Source of the DNA: Acanthacorydalis orientalis
Taxonomy: Eukaryota > Arthropoda > Insecta > Megaloptera > Corydalidae
DNA: 64,000 bases
Assembly: GCA_034766995.1 (NCBI GenBank)
Contig: CM068322.1
Location: 1,314,589-1,378,588, forward strand
Direction: 5' to 3'
Under the pieces are notes generated by a model, which saw only the letters and a list, made by a program, of their open reading frames with translations, did not search any database and had not been told where the DNA came from. The position numbers and the translations under genes were made by a program. Of this stretch, positions 1-11,504 are shown piece by piece (the stretch's first letter is position 1; every line of letters starts with the position of its first letter).

Positions 1-1334
1 AAAAAATGTGAAAATTATAATAGTTCTTATAGTTCACTTCTTCTTTCTGCAAACTTGTAAAATATTACGGGTTTCTGATGAAAAGACACTTAGAGACCGG
101 CCGGTTAAGTGTTAACTTTAAAGAGAAATACACTTCCTACAAAGAAAATGCCTTTCATTCAATACGAGTGTCGAAAGGACACGTTTTACGAATATCTTAG
201 AGTTATTCAATCTTTTGATACAAAATTTTTCTTTATGGAATATTTAAAATATTACATAACAAATTACATAACAATACATAATAAAGAAAAGAATAGTAGT
301 TTTTTTATGAAGACAACATGAAGACCCATTTTGGAACAACAAGAATTGAGAAAATTTATCACTAAAGTATATTCAGAAGTATATTATAATATATAAGAAA
401 ACGTAATTTAATTTTGTGAGTCAACACAGTAATTTCAAAAATAAACGTACTAGAAAGTTAAAACTTGATTTACAAATTTAGAAAAATCGTCCTAGTGCAT
501 ACTAAGTATATAACTTATTATTTATATTCTCCATAAGAAAAGTATGAAAAAGTAAATTTAAATGGTCCAGGAAGAATTTTAGGATATGCACATTCAATTT
601 TTTCTTTTCCATTTAAAGGGTTATTTTCTCCATAAGAATAGCATTACAGACTAAATTTAATCGATACAAGGAACACTTTAGGTTCCTCTAACAAATTTTT
701 TAACATGGCTATTTTTATTTCAGTAATAAGATATGAAAAAAAACAGTATGATGAAAAAAAACTTCAAATTTAAATTATTTAAAAGTAACATACAAAGAAA
801 TGTTCGATACAAAATAAAAATGTTCGATACAAAAAGTGTCCTATTTTGACAAAAATATTCGGATATACATTATAAAGTGAAATAAATTAATATTAATATT
901 ATTTTAGGTCATGTTTATATTATTACGAATTCCAGCAGCTACTAACGAATTCAGATAACTTTCTGGTAAAGATTAATAATATGCCTTTTATTATCTGATT
1001 TTCACTTCGATGTCTTATTATAATTTTTCTGATAAAAGCTATAATGAAATGCAATTCAGAAAAGTCTTTATTTAATTCATTTGCTCAATAGATGTTCTTT
1101 TTGACAGGGAAACTAAATACGTGACATAAATTTAAGAAAAGGTAAATAATCAAAATTTCAATATACAAAAACATAGATATTCTATAAAAAGTAGGTATAA
1201 TTTAAAAAACAACAGTCCTTTTTTAGTTAAAACTGTGAAAATTTTTACAATTACTCGTTATTCTTATACTGGATTACTTAAAATTAATTAAACATTTTTG
1301 TTATACCTCTTTATAATTTAAAAATAGCAATTAA

Positions 1335-1338
<4 letters not shown>
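1..1338. other. A+T-rich spacer, no gene seen
   Basis: The stretch has only short chance frames and homopolymer-rich sequence. I see no transposase motif, no inverted ends and no coding bias. Confidence 0.6.

Positions 1339-1392
<54 letters not shown>
1339..1392. repeat. (TA)n microsatellite
   Basis: Uninterrupted TA dinucleotide array of about 54 bp. No element end is visible beside it. Confidence 0.95.
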
Positions 1393-1398
<6 letters not shown>

Positions 1399-2260
1399 TA
1401 TTATACATATTTATATACATTTAAAATTGTATAACATTTTACAATGTAAAAATTGTTAAATATTTTAAAATGGAAATAAAGGTAATATATTCCTAGAGAA
1501 AGTTACTAATACACTGTTCGTATCACAATCACTTAATAAAGAATACTTTTTCTCTTATAACTGATTTTTGAATGTATATTCTACTGTTTAAATAAATATA
1601 GACACGTAAAAAAAGTAAAATTCATTAGAAGTAAGCATCCTTAAGTGTTTATTATATTCATTATTTTTTTTCCTCATATTAAATCAAAATAATACTTTCA
1701 TCGATAGTAAGCATTGTAATAAAAATAGAAAAGATTTAATTGCAACAAATTACAAAATTCTGAGTATAAATCTTTTCGCTTTTTTGCTTTTAACGAAACT
1801 ATTTATCAAATATTTTATATTTTTCAACAGTAATAACGATCCCAATGAATGAAATACGAACATAATGACTGATTTATTATTAAAAAGTCGTGTAATTAAT
1901 TCAACTAAAGAAAACAAAAAAAATCAATTGAAATATTAAAACATAATTAAGATAAACAATTAGGTTATAAGGCTAAAGGCAATTAAAATATCATCGGGTA
2001 TAATCGTTTATACAGAGAAAGGAATAAGGGAAGTAAAGAAGCTAATGAAGAAAAGTGGCTCAAATTAGAAGACAAGTAAATCTAGTAGTGGATTTAAGCG
2101 AGCTACAGGGAGAGAAATGAACATACACCGGGAGTGGAACTGCAATGTAGGTAAAAGTTTAAGATTATTAATAGCATTTACAAGAGATGATACATTTTTT
2201 AGTCACGAAAGATAAGACTACTTTCAGTTACAAAAAAATAGATACTAAGTTGTATATAAT

Positions 2261-2264
<4 letters not shown>
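1393..2264. other. A+T-rich spacer, no gene seen
   Basis: No frame above noise and no recognisable repeat. A slightly more G+C-rich patch near 2030-2140 has stops in every frame. Confidence 0.55.

Positions 2265-2319
<55 letters not shown>
2265..2319. repeat. (TA)n microsatellite
   Basis: Pure TA array of about 55 bp, some 200 bp to the left of the Tc1-like element that begins near 2517. Confidence 0.95.
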
Positions 2320-2322
<3 letters not shown>

Positions 2323-2454
2323 TTATGTAGATAATAAAAAAATAGTATTCTTATTTTTTGACAATTTATCAAAAATAATCCATTCCCTGGTTAGAAAATT
2401 GATCATTCGTGTTATCAATGCAATTAATCTGAGACAATAAACTTGAATTATAGT

Positions 2455-2481
2455 TTCTCTCTCTCTCTCTATCTATCTATC

Positions 2482-2518
<37 letters not shown>
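2455..2518. repeat. compound palindromic microsatellite (CT)n(CTAT)n(TA)n(AG)n
   Basis: A CT run is followed by three CTAT units, a TA run and then an AG run. The CT and AG halves are reverse complements, so the whole tract can fold into one hairpin. It abuts the left end of the Tc1-like element. Confidence 0.9.
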
Positions 2519-3753
2519 GTTTTCCAATAAGTATGCAATTTTTAATTTCAAATAAAACAAAGAATTTGTGTTGAAATTTCAAGTTTCTTTCTTGTAAATA
2601 ATAGTTGGGGGTATGCAATGAAAAAATAATTTCGTGTGACTGCTGCATGTTTTTTTACAAGTAACCATTCTTTTGTTAAAATTTTTAATAACATCTCTAC
2701 ACAATTGGGACTCTACCTCACCAATTACTCTTTGGGTTTCATCTTTTCGGTCAAAAATTGTTTTAGGATTATTGGCGCACATCTATCCTTTAACGTGACA
2801 GCAAAGAAAGTAGTCCAACGGTGTTACATTTCAGGATATCTGTGACCAATTAATGTCTCCATATCTGTAAATAACGTGGCCAAGAAATTTCGTCGTCAAT
2901 AAAGCTATTTTTTTACAAGCTGTGTGGATTTTTGCATCGTTCTACTAGAACCACATGTCCTCCAAATTAATATCATCCAATTCTGCCCACAAAAACTTTG
3001 TTAAGGTGTTTCGGTACCTTTCTGAATTTACAGAAATCGCTTTAGCAACCTGATTCTCAGAAAAGTAAGGACCAATGACACTTCCGAACGAAAATGCGCA
3101 CCAAACAGTTATTCTTTCTGCCTCCAGTTGCTTCTTAGTAATCACCCTCGGATTTTTTTACTCCAGATTCGGTAGTTTTGTTTGTCAACGTAGCTAAAAT
3201 TCTAAATGAGCCTCATTGTTAACGATGACTTTTTCAGACCACCAGTGTTTTTTTTCCAGTATCCAATTAAAAAATCTCCGACGCAGTGAATAGTCTGCTG
3301 ACTTTAATTCTTGTGTTAGTTGAACCTTATAAACCTTAAGCAATAAATCCTTATGCAAAATATACATTGTGATCGTCTGTAAGAGACCCAATTGCTATGA
3401 ACTTCGGATAGTTGACATTATTGGCTCCTCCGATACACTTTCATGAACCAATATTTTCTTCAAGGCGAGTACTACGAGCACGTGTTAGTGTTTCTTTATC
3501 TGTAACCGATCTAATCTCTTGAAATTTACTCACTAATCGAAGAATTGATGATTCAAATGGACGTGTATGTCACAAATAAATATCGCGTAATTTACGAAAT
3601 GTATTTTTTATAGAACGGCCATTTTCATAAAACAATTGTATTATTTCAATACGTTGTTTAGTTGTATGTCATACAAATGACAAAAAAAACAGCTGTCAGT
3701 TTAATATCTGTGAAATATAATCTGTTAAAAAATTGCGTCCCAATTACAAAAAT

Positions 3754-3755
<2 letters not shown>
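2517..3755 (-). mobile_element. Tc1/mariner (IS630 superfamily) element, DUF4817-type lineage, decayed
   Basis: A full-length but degenerate transposase on the minus strand lies between imperfect inverted ends. The left end reads AGGTTTTCCAATAAG and then GCAATTTTT. The right end, read on the other strand, begins GGATTTTTGTAATTGGGACG and then GCAATTTTT. Microsatellite of TA type lies directly outside on both sides, as expected for insertion at TA. The ends are too diverged to fix the borders to the base. Confidence 0.8.
2579..3672 (-). pseudogene. Tc1/mariner-like transposase (HTH + DDE_3), full length, inactive
   Basis: Reading from 3672 leftward, the N-terminal helix-turn-helix (TKQRIEIIQLFYENGRSI), the linker around RILHKD and LTQELK, the first catalytic block, the TVWC block, the second block around LEDMWF, the third block (TPLDYFL) and the C-terminal IGEVESQLCRDVIKNFNKRM segment appear in family order. 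They are spread over several frames with stops. The usual SDEAHF of the first catalytic Asp reads NNEAHL here, so that Asp has become Asn. The QQDGA motif after MWF is replaced by two stops. The order and spacing show a once complete gene of about 360 codons that is now dead. Confidence 0.85.

Positions 3756-3808
<53 letters not shown>
3756..3808. repeat. (TA)n microsatellite
   Basis: TA array of about 53 bp that starts at the very last base of the Tc1-like element at 2517-3755. Confidence 0.95.
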
Positions 3809-3811
<3 letters not shown>

Positions 3812-4012
3812 TTAAAATGCATAAAACTTTTATAAAAAAGTCTACTACCAGTGCTTCATGTAATCTGTTAAATAATATAAATGAGAAGGATTTTCATACC
3901 TGATCAAGACTAAAATGAATCAAATAATGAAATATATTTTCCAATTATTAACGATTATAAATATGTGGAAAACAAGCGACATTAAAATATATCATATTTT
4001 CACGATATATGG

Positions 4013-4496
4013 ATGTCAATAAACTCATTGTTCAAGACCATACGCCCATTATCTATTCATTGCGGTAAATATTTGACACCCTATAGGAACAAAAAAAGAG
4101 GATCAGTCGTCACTTCAATGTACGATGTTCCATTCTTCAGTTGTCAGTGGCAATGCCCTCTTCGTTGTCGATGTGATTCTTCATTATGTTGTGAGATGTT
4201 CCGTAAAAGAATGAAAGTTAATAGAAATTTCGTATCAGAGTGAGATGCCGTACATTTATACGAGATCGAACTACGCATTCCGGATACTGATACATTGCAA
4301 ACGAGAATCACTATCATCAATCATGGACATTCGTTGTTGCAACAGCCTACATATCATTGTGCGACTGTGTTATTCGTATTTTGTACAAAAAATCTGTATT
4401 AGATATATTTCAATAAATGAGATTTTTATGTGTTTGACAATGACGTCAATGGTGGTTTATGTTCCCATTAGTTTCATTATGTTTTCGTTTTTATAA
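4013..4496 (+). other. unidentified segment of raised G+C with two adjacent short frames
   Basis: Two frames, 4013-4243 (76 codons) and 4245-4496 (83 codons), sit in a patch clearly richer in G+C than its surroundings. The frame of the second continues upstream to about 4083 through one stop, and contains hydrophobic stretches (HSSVVSGNALFVVDVILHYV; MTSMVVYVPISFIMFSFL) that could be membrane segments. A decayed membrane protein such as a chemoreceptor is possible, but I recognise no family signature. It could equally be transposon-derived. Confidence 0.25.
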
Positions 4497-4908
4497 CTAC
4501 TTTTATTATACTATAATTAGAAACACTATTATAAATACAAATAAATGATGTAAAATATATACTATGAGAATTACAAGAGTATGTGACAATATACTCTATT
4601 TTTTTAATTTTTATGCAAAATATTTCTATCGAATATATTAAACTTTTCATTTTTGTTTTTAATATATATTATCTTTAAAATTTTAAATATTGATACACTT
4701 TTTTAACATTTTCTTTTTGCGAACAGAACAAAACGAACAAATGTACTGGTTATTAACATTTTTTTCTATTAAGCAAATGTTTTAATGTCCATTATTAAAT
4801 ATACAGTACTTAAATTTTAAGCAATTGTTAAATGTGATATGAATAATATTGATTTCTAAAGCCTAGACCATACTGAATATTTTTATTCAACATTATATTT
4901 GAAAATTA
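4497..4908. other. A+T-rich spacer, no gene seen
   Basis: No frame, repeat or element end recognised. Confidence 0.55.
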
Positions 4909-4948
4909 TATATGTGTATATATATATATATGTATATATATATATAAA

Positions 4949-4983
<35 letters not shown>

Positions 4984-4985
4984 AA

Positions 4986-5024
<39 letters not shown>

Positions 5025-5096
5025 AATATGTATATATACATACATATATATATATATTTATAAATATATGTATATGTATATACATATATACATACT
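4909..5096. repeat. TA-rich satellite-like array with a 37-39 bp period
   Basis: Runs of TA are interrupted at regular distances by TGTA and AAAA. The TGTA interruptions near 4931, 4970 and 5007 define a unit of about 37-39 bp. A more degenerate TA/TACA part follows to 5096. Confidence 0.8.
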
Positions 5097-5223
5097 ATTT
5101 CGAAGCAGGAATATTTAAATTATAAAAAAATTATATCGAAACAGTATCAACACCATATCGACTTTGTAAATAAATTCTAATATTACTACGAGAAAAATGT
5201 TCATAAGGTGGACTGGCTTAAAA

Positions 5224-5639
5224 CAGTATTCCGTAAACAGTATTCAGTAAACTGTGTTCAGAGGAACCCTGGAGTTTTGCGGAACTTCTTCAGGGGTTCC
5301 GGGAGTCAAAATCAAATTTCGAAAAAATTTTCGATGAAAAAATCCGAAAAGCTAACAATTTAAATAGTTAATTTATAATAATTTCTTTTATTTCTATATA
5401 TACCTGTTATTATGCAGTAAAACTGCATTTATACCTATTATTTTAATAAAACTGTATTTATGAATACACATTAAGACCCCGCTCAACCAAATGGGAATAA
5501 CAAAATTTGTTCATGTAAAATGGCTGATTTTCAAAACTTGTGCGGTACGCATCTTGAGTTTTCTGGGGACGGTAGGGGTTCTGCAAAAAAAATTATAACC
5601 TTAAGGATTCCATAAATCAACAAAGTTTGAAGACCACTT
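5224..5639. mobile_element. hAT-type MITE with 8-bp target duplication
   Basis: The left end begins CAGTATTCCGTAAACAGT and continues into an inverted pair built on GGAACCCTGGAG and CTTCAGGGGTTCC. The right end reads, on the other strand, AGTGGTCTTCAAACTTTGTT, the CAGTGG..CAAAC style of hAT termini. The flanks are GCTTAAAA (5216-5223) and ACTTAAAA (5640-5647), an 8-bp duplication with one mismatch, which is the hAT length. There is no transposase frame inside. The left end holds a short tandem duplication of the terminal motif. Confidence 0.6.
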
Positions 5640-5647
5640 ACTTAAAA

Positions 5648-6802
5648 TAACTAAAAAAATACATTAATTCAATGAACAAATCATTAAAACAACTAAAAAT
5701 ACGACTAGTAGTATGTCACTAAAAAGCCAAATAATTTTTCAACCTAGTTAAGGGTGCGAATATATCTAAAGTTAATTAAAATAATTATTTTAAGTAAAAA
5801 CTTTGATAAGACCTGCTTGCTTTTGGTCAAATGAATGACTCGTTGGCCAGTAGCGCATCAAATAACCATTCGATTTACACGACCACGTAGCTTTTTAGTG
5901 TTACACATAACGATTACACATACTGTTAAATTGTGCAAAAATAACACATTTTTTTATATAAGCCATGAACGTGTTAATTAAACGAAACATTAAAACTAAT
6001 TGTTTCAATTTAAAATGTTCAAACATAATCATCATGTACGTTACAGTTTACTTACATTTATATCAAACAAATGTCTGGTATCCTACCTATCATACCCAGA
6101 GGATTTACTATATTAAACGTTTTATTACAATTGAAATATCAAATTTGTTTTTCTACTACGTTTATTGCATGTAATTAAAATAACTCATGTGTGCATAAGG
6201 TATTTACTACACTACTTTCACAATTATTCTTGTTTATACAAAAACATTAATTACGATATAACATACACATATTTTAAGAAAAATTTAGAGAGAATGTTAT
6301 GTAACGTAGAATACTTCAAAGCGTTATTTTATGTTCACAATTAAACACCATAATAAAAAAACACATTTTGAAAATATTAACGGACTAAAAAAGTGCGAAC
6401 AATTCACGGCAAACGAAAACTACAAGATTAATAACATAATTTCGAATGAGAAACGCAAAACAGTACGGTTGGATACATTTCTACGATTTATTATTATCCA
6501 TTAATTCATGTTCCATTTCAAATGAAACATTCTATAGTTCTTGAATGATTGAATTTACGCTTATACCACTGTAAATCGACCAAATCCGGATGATTGTTTG
6601 TAGTATAAACGCTGTTTTACTAGATTAGACTGTCACAACTAAACCGCTTTTGTTGATCCAGTTATTATTATAATGAATCGGTGATATAAATGCGTTTAGA
6701 TCAATTATTAATTCAATAATGAAAATAATCAGTTAAATAGGGATCGTGCGTATCACTGGAGCATATTTCTTATAGCTAAATTTTTTTCTGGAAAATATAG
6801 AT
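5648..6802. other. A+T-rich spacer, no gene seen
   Basis: Only short frames such as 5965-6174, a Tyr/Ile-rich chance reading. No element ends recognised. Confidence 0.5.
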
Positions 6803-6806
6803 CGTA

Positions 6807-6842
<36 letters not shown>
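6803..6842. repeat. (TA)n microsatellite
   Basis: TA array with one TGTA interruption near its left end. Confidence 0.9.
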
Positions 6843-6845
<3 letters not shown>

Positions 6846-7754
6846 TGTTATAAATAGTTAATTATATTCGTTCAATGTATCTTAGTTAAATATTTATACA
6901 AAAGGATGATAAATAGTCAATACCGAATATGTATTTTTTATAAAATATGTTTTCAACTTTATTTTTTATAGATACGACAAATTATAAATAAGTGAAAAAT
7001 GAGTGTATTGTAAAAACATTGCAATGAGTTTTTTTTCGTTTTTCGATAACATTTAAAATATTTTGAAAAACTAGAAAAAAACATGACGTGACGAGTATCT
7101 GAAAAACAAAATCTAAGGTCAACTAATGGTAGAAATTCTTATGCAAATTTACTTTGTTTTCGCCGTTACACGAAAAGAAGTGGAATTTTTCGAAAACTTG
7201 TAACCATTTATTACGAGCATACACCAGACTAAGCTACAGAAATAGTTTATAATTAGGTTTGCTATTTTCAAGTAAAAAAAATCGGCTTCCAGGTAAAATG
7301 CCTCTCCCCTATCCTAATCGATAAATAAAAAATGAAACTTATAACGGCGACGATTGATGACACTTTTAAATGACGTAATTCAAGTAAATGTTTCAAATCG
7401 GTCACAGAAAATTGAGGGTATATGAAAATTTGATAAATGAATATGAGCCTCCTCAGACTGGAAATTAAAAAAGCTTTAGTCAAGTACGTCAAATTCTTTC
7501 TCAACAAATAAAAAAAAAAAAACAAAAAAATCATCGATTACAAAAATATTGTCATTGGAGATAAAGTTTTTATTAGAAAGTCAATTTTAAATAGATTTTT
7601 AGCGGAGTTAGTGTCGCTTCTCTAAAAAATATACAAACATTTAAAAAAAATGCGTATATTGTTATTTGATTGTATAATTCACAACGGTAGAATTTTAATG
7701 GATAATAAGACTATAGAAAAAATATATCAAAACTATTACATTTTATTACTCAGT
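6843..7754. other. A+T-rich spacer, no gene identified
   Basis: A minus-strand frame at 7268-7534 is hydrophobic and low in complexity, and its first residues come from a poly-A tract. I do not regard it as a gene. The patch around 7120-7490 has somewhat more G+C and may be an unrecognised repeat. Confidence 0.45.
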
Positions 7755-7905
7755 CTAACACTTTGTTTTCACAAATGAATTCTTTTTTCATATCATAAAC
7801 CAAAAAGTTTTTTTCTATTCAAAAATGTTTAATTGATGATTTTAGGTCATTTTTGATTGTTACTTAGGCGTATTTCGATGGTGATGCCATCATTCTAGAA
7901 CGGCA
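7755..7905 (+). repeat. single arm of the foldback family (Rep-1)
   Basis: Shares a block pattern with 23545-23660: a CACAAAT motif, an AAAAATGTTTAAT motif, CATTTTTGATTGTT, then a CCATC motif at similar spacing. No inverted partner follows here, so this is a solo or truncated arm. Confidence 0.5.
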
Positions 7906-8310
7906 AGGTACAGACATAGGAAAACATGATATGAGTTGGAAAAAGATCAGTACACAGAATAAACAAAAACTTCTTATCCAAAGTAATAAAAAAACGTAAA
8001 AAAGATATTGAATATTGTGGAATAATTATAAATAAATAATGGAAATACAAAACTTTCAGTTCCTAACCGTACAAGAACAAAAATATACTTTCTCCCAAAT
8101 ACACAAAAAGAGGGAAGATATGTGCTTGATAACAGCCTGATAGTAACCGAAATAAATATTTCCTAATAATTATCACAAACATTTAATCAAATGAAAATAG
8201 AATGTAGAAACATATCAATCAAAATTTCATACAAATTCATGAAAATCCGGAAATTAAAATTAAAAAAGAATGAAATATTAGTATAATTTGATATAAAATA
8301 TTTATTTCTA

Positions 8311-8869
8311 TAAGATCGGTAGAAAAATAATTGTGGTTTACGACCTTAAAATTCATATAAAGTTTTTAATTTAAGTGGTATTCAATGGCACAGAACTGTT
8401 GGATGACTAACGTCTGACTTTTGTGCAAGTTCTCGAATTATTGTGTGTGGCTCTGATTCAATAACGGATTCAGTTTGCCGTTATGAACTGAAGGACACCG
8501 TGACCTTATTCATCTTTAAAGTTCTCGTTCCTGGCACGAAATTTTTGGAATCACCATTGCACCGTACGTTCCTTTACAGTACATACACAAAAAGCATCGT
8601 TTAGTTTACGAGTAGTTAATGCTGCATTACTACCCGTTTTAAACTCATACAAAAATTGCTCTTATTTGCTTCTTTTCTACCTTTAATTCAATAGCCCAAT
8701 TTGAAGTAAAATTAATAATAAAACCAAAGTAGATGTTACCATAATACAGACCGAAAAATGCACTTTAAAATAATATTAATATGAACACGATGAAATCACA
8801 CTTTCGTTGGAAAAAAATAAGGTAAGGATTCAGAAAATAAAAACCGCAATTATTTTTCTATCAATCTAA
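8311..8869 (-). mobile_element. family A: internally deleted mariner derivative, 559 bp
   Basis: Terminal inverted repeats of the form TTAGRTTGRTAGAAAAATAA, followed by TTGYGGTTT, are flanked by TA on both sides. On the minus strand it keeps a decayed mariner N-terminal helix-turn-helix region, then jumps straight to the 3' terminal region with no catalytic domain. It shares structure and the approximate deletion junction with 29670-30216, so the deletion predates the spread of this subtype. Confidence 0.85.
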
Positions 8870-9114
8870 TAAGTGTATGAACAAATATTACTTTACACCA
8901 GTTCATTTTATATAAGACTAATAAAAGTAGGCAGAGGAAAATAATTTGAAAATATATGTCACTTTTATATTTTGACACTTTTAGATTACAAAAATTGATT
9001 AAATTTATTTGATTATGTTAAAAAACGAAAGACTATACCTCTGGAGTTACTGTGGGACCGAAAGGGATCGTATGTAAATTATTTACAGAGTATCATATGG
9101 ATTAAATGCATGTG

Positions 9115-9235
9115 TATTTTCAATAAAATTTATTCAATAATACAATATACAATAATACAATAATTCAATATATAGTACAACAATAATACTACGATAATAC
9201 AATATATAGTATATATTCAATAATACAAATATAAA
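9115..9235. repeat. low-complexity AATAATACAAT tract
   Basis: Imperfect short tandem copies of AATAATACAATATA type. No link to a particular element is visible. Confidence 0.6.
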
Positions 9236-9254
9236 CATTTATTTTTGGAATTAA

Positions 9255-9958
9255 GGGGACCCGGTGGTCTAGAATTTTCGAAAAATCGATTTTTTTTTCG
9301 AAAGTATAGTATCTTAAAAATATACTGTTAAAATTTGATGACGAAATTCAGAGTATTTCAGGATCTACAGCCCATTAGAAGGTCAGGTAGGTAGAAGAAT
9401 AAGTGGAGCAGTTGAAACTTTAAACGCGTTTATCTCGAAACTACTTTTTTTCGTCTTGCGGGGTCCAGAAAAAAAAAACTACTTGACCGATTTGTCTGAA
9501 ATTTTAATATGTCATTCTGAATAGTTATATTTATATATATTTATATTTAAATATATTACATATCTTATATTTATATTTTTTTTATTAACAAAACATTCAA
9601 AAATACTGGTCGTTTTCAAACTTGTACTTTTGACTACGCGCCATTTTGTCAATTTTTTTTTTATTCTACTTCCTGCGATAGCCATACTTATACTAATTAA
9701 AAATTCGTCAATTGTTTTATTTCAGATCAGAGGGAGAGATAAATCATCATTCACCATGCAATTCCATTTTTTTAGAGGAGACTTCAGCATCATTTTTCTA
9801 ATTTAAAAAAATTTTTTTTTTGTCTATTTTCATTTTTGTGTAGTTTATTAGTAATAAAATAAGCGTTCAAAAATTTGAAAGCATTATTCATTACCCTCAT
9901 ATAGAAAAATTTTTTTTAAAATAGCTTAAATTTTAGGCCGCTAGACCACCGGGTCCCC
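9255..9958. mobile_element. TTAA-flanked MITE, 704 bp, Kolobok-like
   Basis: The element starts GGGGACCCGGTGGTCTAG and ends with the exact reverse complement CTAGACCACCGGGTCCCC. It is bounded by TTAA on both sides (9251-9254 and 9959-9962). TTAA duplication is known for piggyBac and Kolobok. Termini starting with GGG favour Kolobok over piggyBac, which usually starts CC. No transposase frame lies inside; the interior has poly-T blocks and a few G+C-richer patches. The perfect 18-bp ends suggest limited age. Confidence 0.8.
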
Positions 9959-10013
9959 TTAAAAAAACCTTTTTATTGAAAAATAAATAGATGTATTATT
10001 TCCTTTCCTTAAG

Positions 10014-10017
<4 letters not shown>

Positions 10018-10054
<37 letters not shown>
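10018..10054. repeat. (TA)n microsatellite
   Basis: Pure TA array, 56 bp to the right of the TTAA-flanked MITE. Confidence 0.95.
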
Positions 10055-10056
<2 letters not shown>

Positions 10057-10668
10057 CATTAAACTATCAATAATGAATATCAAACATAAAATTATTTTAA
10101 ACAACTCACTACTATATTCAAACAATGTTATAATGAAATTATATTGAAATAATTCATAGCAATTACTGTTAAGAATACAGTAGCAATCAGTCAATATTTA
10201 ACAATAAGTAAACTGTTATTTCGTTAAGAAGTAAATTAAAAGCGCGAACGAGACAATAAATTAATGTTGAATGACAATAAATTAACTTAAAGATGAATAT
10301 TAAGTAGGAAGTGAAAGTTCCAAGTGTCTTATAAAATATATACATTATACCGTATGTCTTCTAGAGAAGCGATAAGTTCAAGTTTGAATCCTTCTTTGTT
10401 AAAAGCATGCCACGAGGCAATATGATTGCCCATCCATAATAATTAGTATAGTGTGGTGTTAAATGTAGGTTGGTTTTTGGCACGTTGTCATCAGTGACGT
10501 ACGATATAAACGATCTCATGGACATAATTGCGTGGAATTTCACAAATCAAAGTGACTCGTAATACAGAAACTGATATACGACGAAATTAAAATCAATAAC
10601 CGAATGAAATATTCGATTAAAATTTTATAATATTATTACAAATTTTTAATATACTACTCTTAGCACTC
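10055..10668. other. spacer, no gene identified
   Basis: A 60-codon minus-strand frame at 10361-10543 lies in slightly G+C-richer sequence but matches nothing I know. No element ends seen. Confidence 0.45.
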
Positions 10669-10690
10669 TCTCTCTCTCACACACACATGC

Positions 10691-10721
<31 letters not shown>
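10669..10721. repeat. compound microsatellite (CT)n(CA)n(TA)n(CA)n
   Basis: CT, CA, TA and CA runs follow one another without a break. Confidence 0.9.
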
Positions 10722-10857
10722 ATATTTTTATTGAATTTTAATTTCAATACAATCTCCAAACATATTTACATTTTCAACATACTTTATTATCTTTCTATTT
10801 ATAAAGATAAATATAAAGACAATTATTCCATCGTAAAATTTCTATAAAACTTTTTTA

Positions 10858-11050
10858 CGTGTAGACCACCTCCATACAACGCCGCTCCCCCGCTACCCTC
10901 AACAAGTAGCACGTTACCATTTCCATACCCGATCATCAATGGTTGGTTGATGAATATCACGTGGTCTCTGTTTTGATTGATTGATATCAATCACTAAGTA
11001 ACTCTCTCACGGTATACAACGAAAGAGTATACGATTTCAGTGTAAAACTG
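10858..11050. other. G+C-raised segment with palindromes, identity unknown
   Basis: It contains a perfect 14-bp palindrome GATTGATATCAATC, an inverted pair TCATCAA..TTGATGA around 10930-10955 and an AGACCAC/GTGGTCT pair about 105 bp apart. There is no open frame. It might be a remnant of an LTR or of a promoter-like transposon region; nothing decides this. Confidence 0.3.
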
Positions 11051-11125
11051 ATAAGTAATTTATTCGGAATATTGTATTCACTGAAGCTTTAGAGTAAAAA
11101 AATTATTATACATTTTAACATTGTA

Positions 11126-11231
11126 TAATGTTGGTAGAAAAATAATTGAGGTAAATGACCTTCAAATTCATATACTTTTAATTTAAGTGTTTAAGTGGTT
11201 AAAAACAGCTATTATTTTCCTACCAACATAA
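11126..11231. mobile_element. family A miniature, 106 bp
   Basis: Inverted ends of family A (TTATGTTGGTAGGAAAATAA on the right, nearly the same on the left), with TA on both sides. Between them lies only a piece of the family 3' terminal region, the part also seen near 29695-29730. This is the smallest derivative in the window: two ends and about 60 bp. Confidence 0.8.
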
Positions 11232-11504
11232 TATTTTGTTAAATTTCATAAAGCCTCTCTATAAAAATTTTACGACTTACATTTTATGCAAATTATTTTT
11301 TCGTATTAATTATTAATTTCTGTTATTTGTTAGCAGAGTGCGAGCGTCGGGGAGTGTGGCGAAAAGGGGTAAAACCCACTGGTATTTAAAAACAATATTT
11401 TATTTCAAATTACAACACTTCATTTTGTTAATGGATGATATAATTTTAAATTATGATGTAACAGAAAATTAGACTCGTTGAGAAAGAGAGTATAGGTTGA
11501 AATT
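11232..11504. other. spacer with a G+C-raised patch
   Basis: Position 11335-11390 is unusually G+C-rich (GAGCGTCGGGGAGTGTGG) but carries no frame or repeat that I can name. The last 10 bases, 11495-11504, are the left target duplication of the next element. Confidence 0.4.

Noticed and set aside
109..321. 70-codon frame near the window start
   Set aside because: Ordinary for A+T-rich spacer; no motif, no start context and no homology that I recognise.
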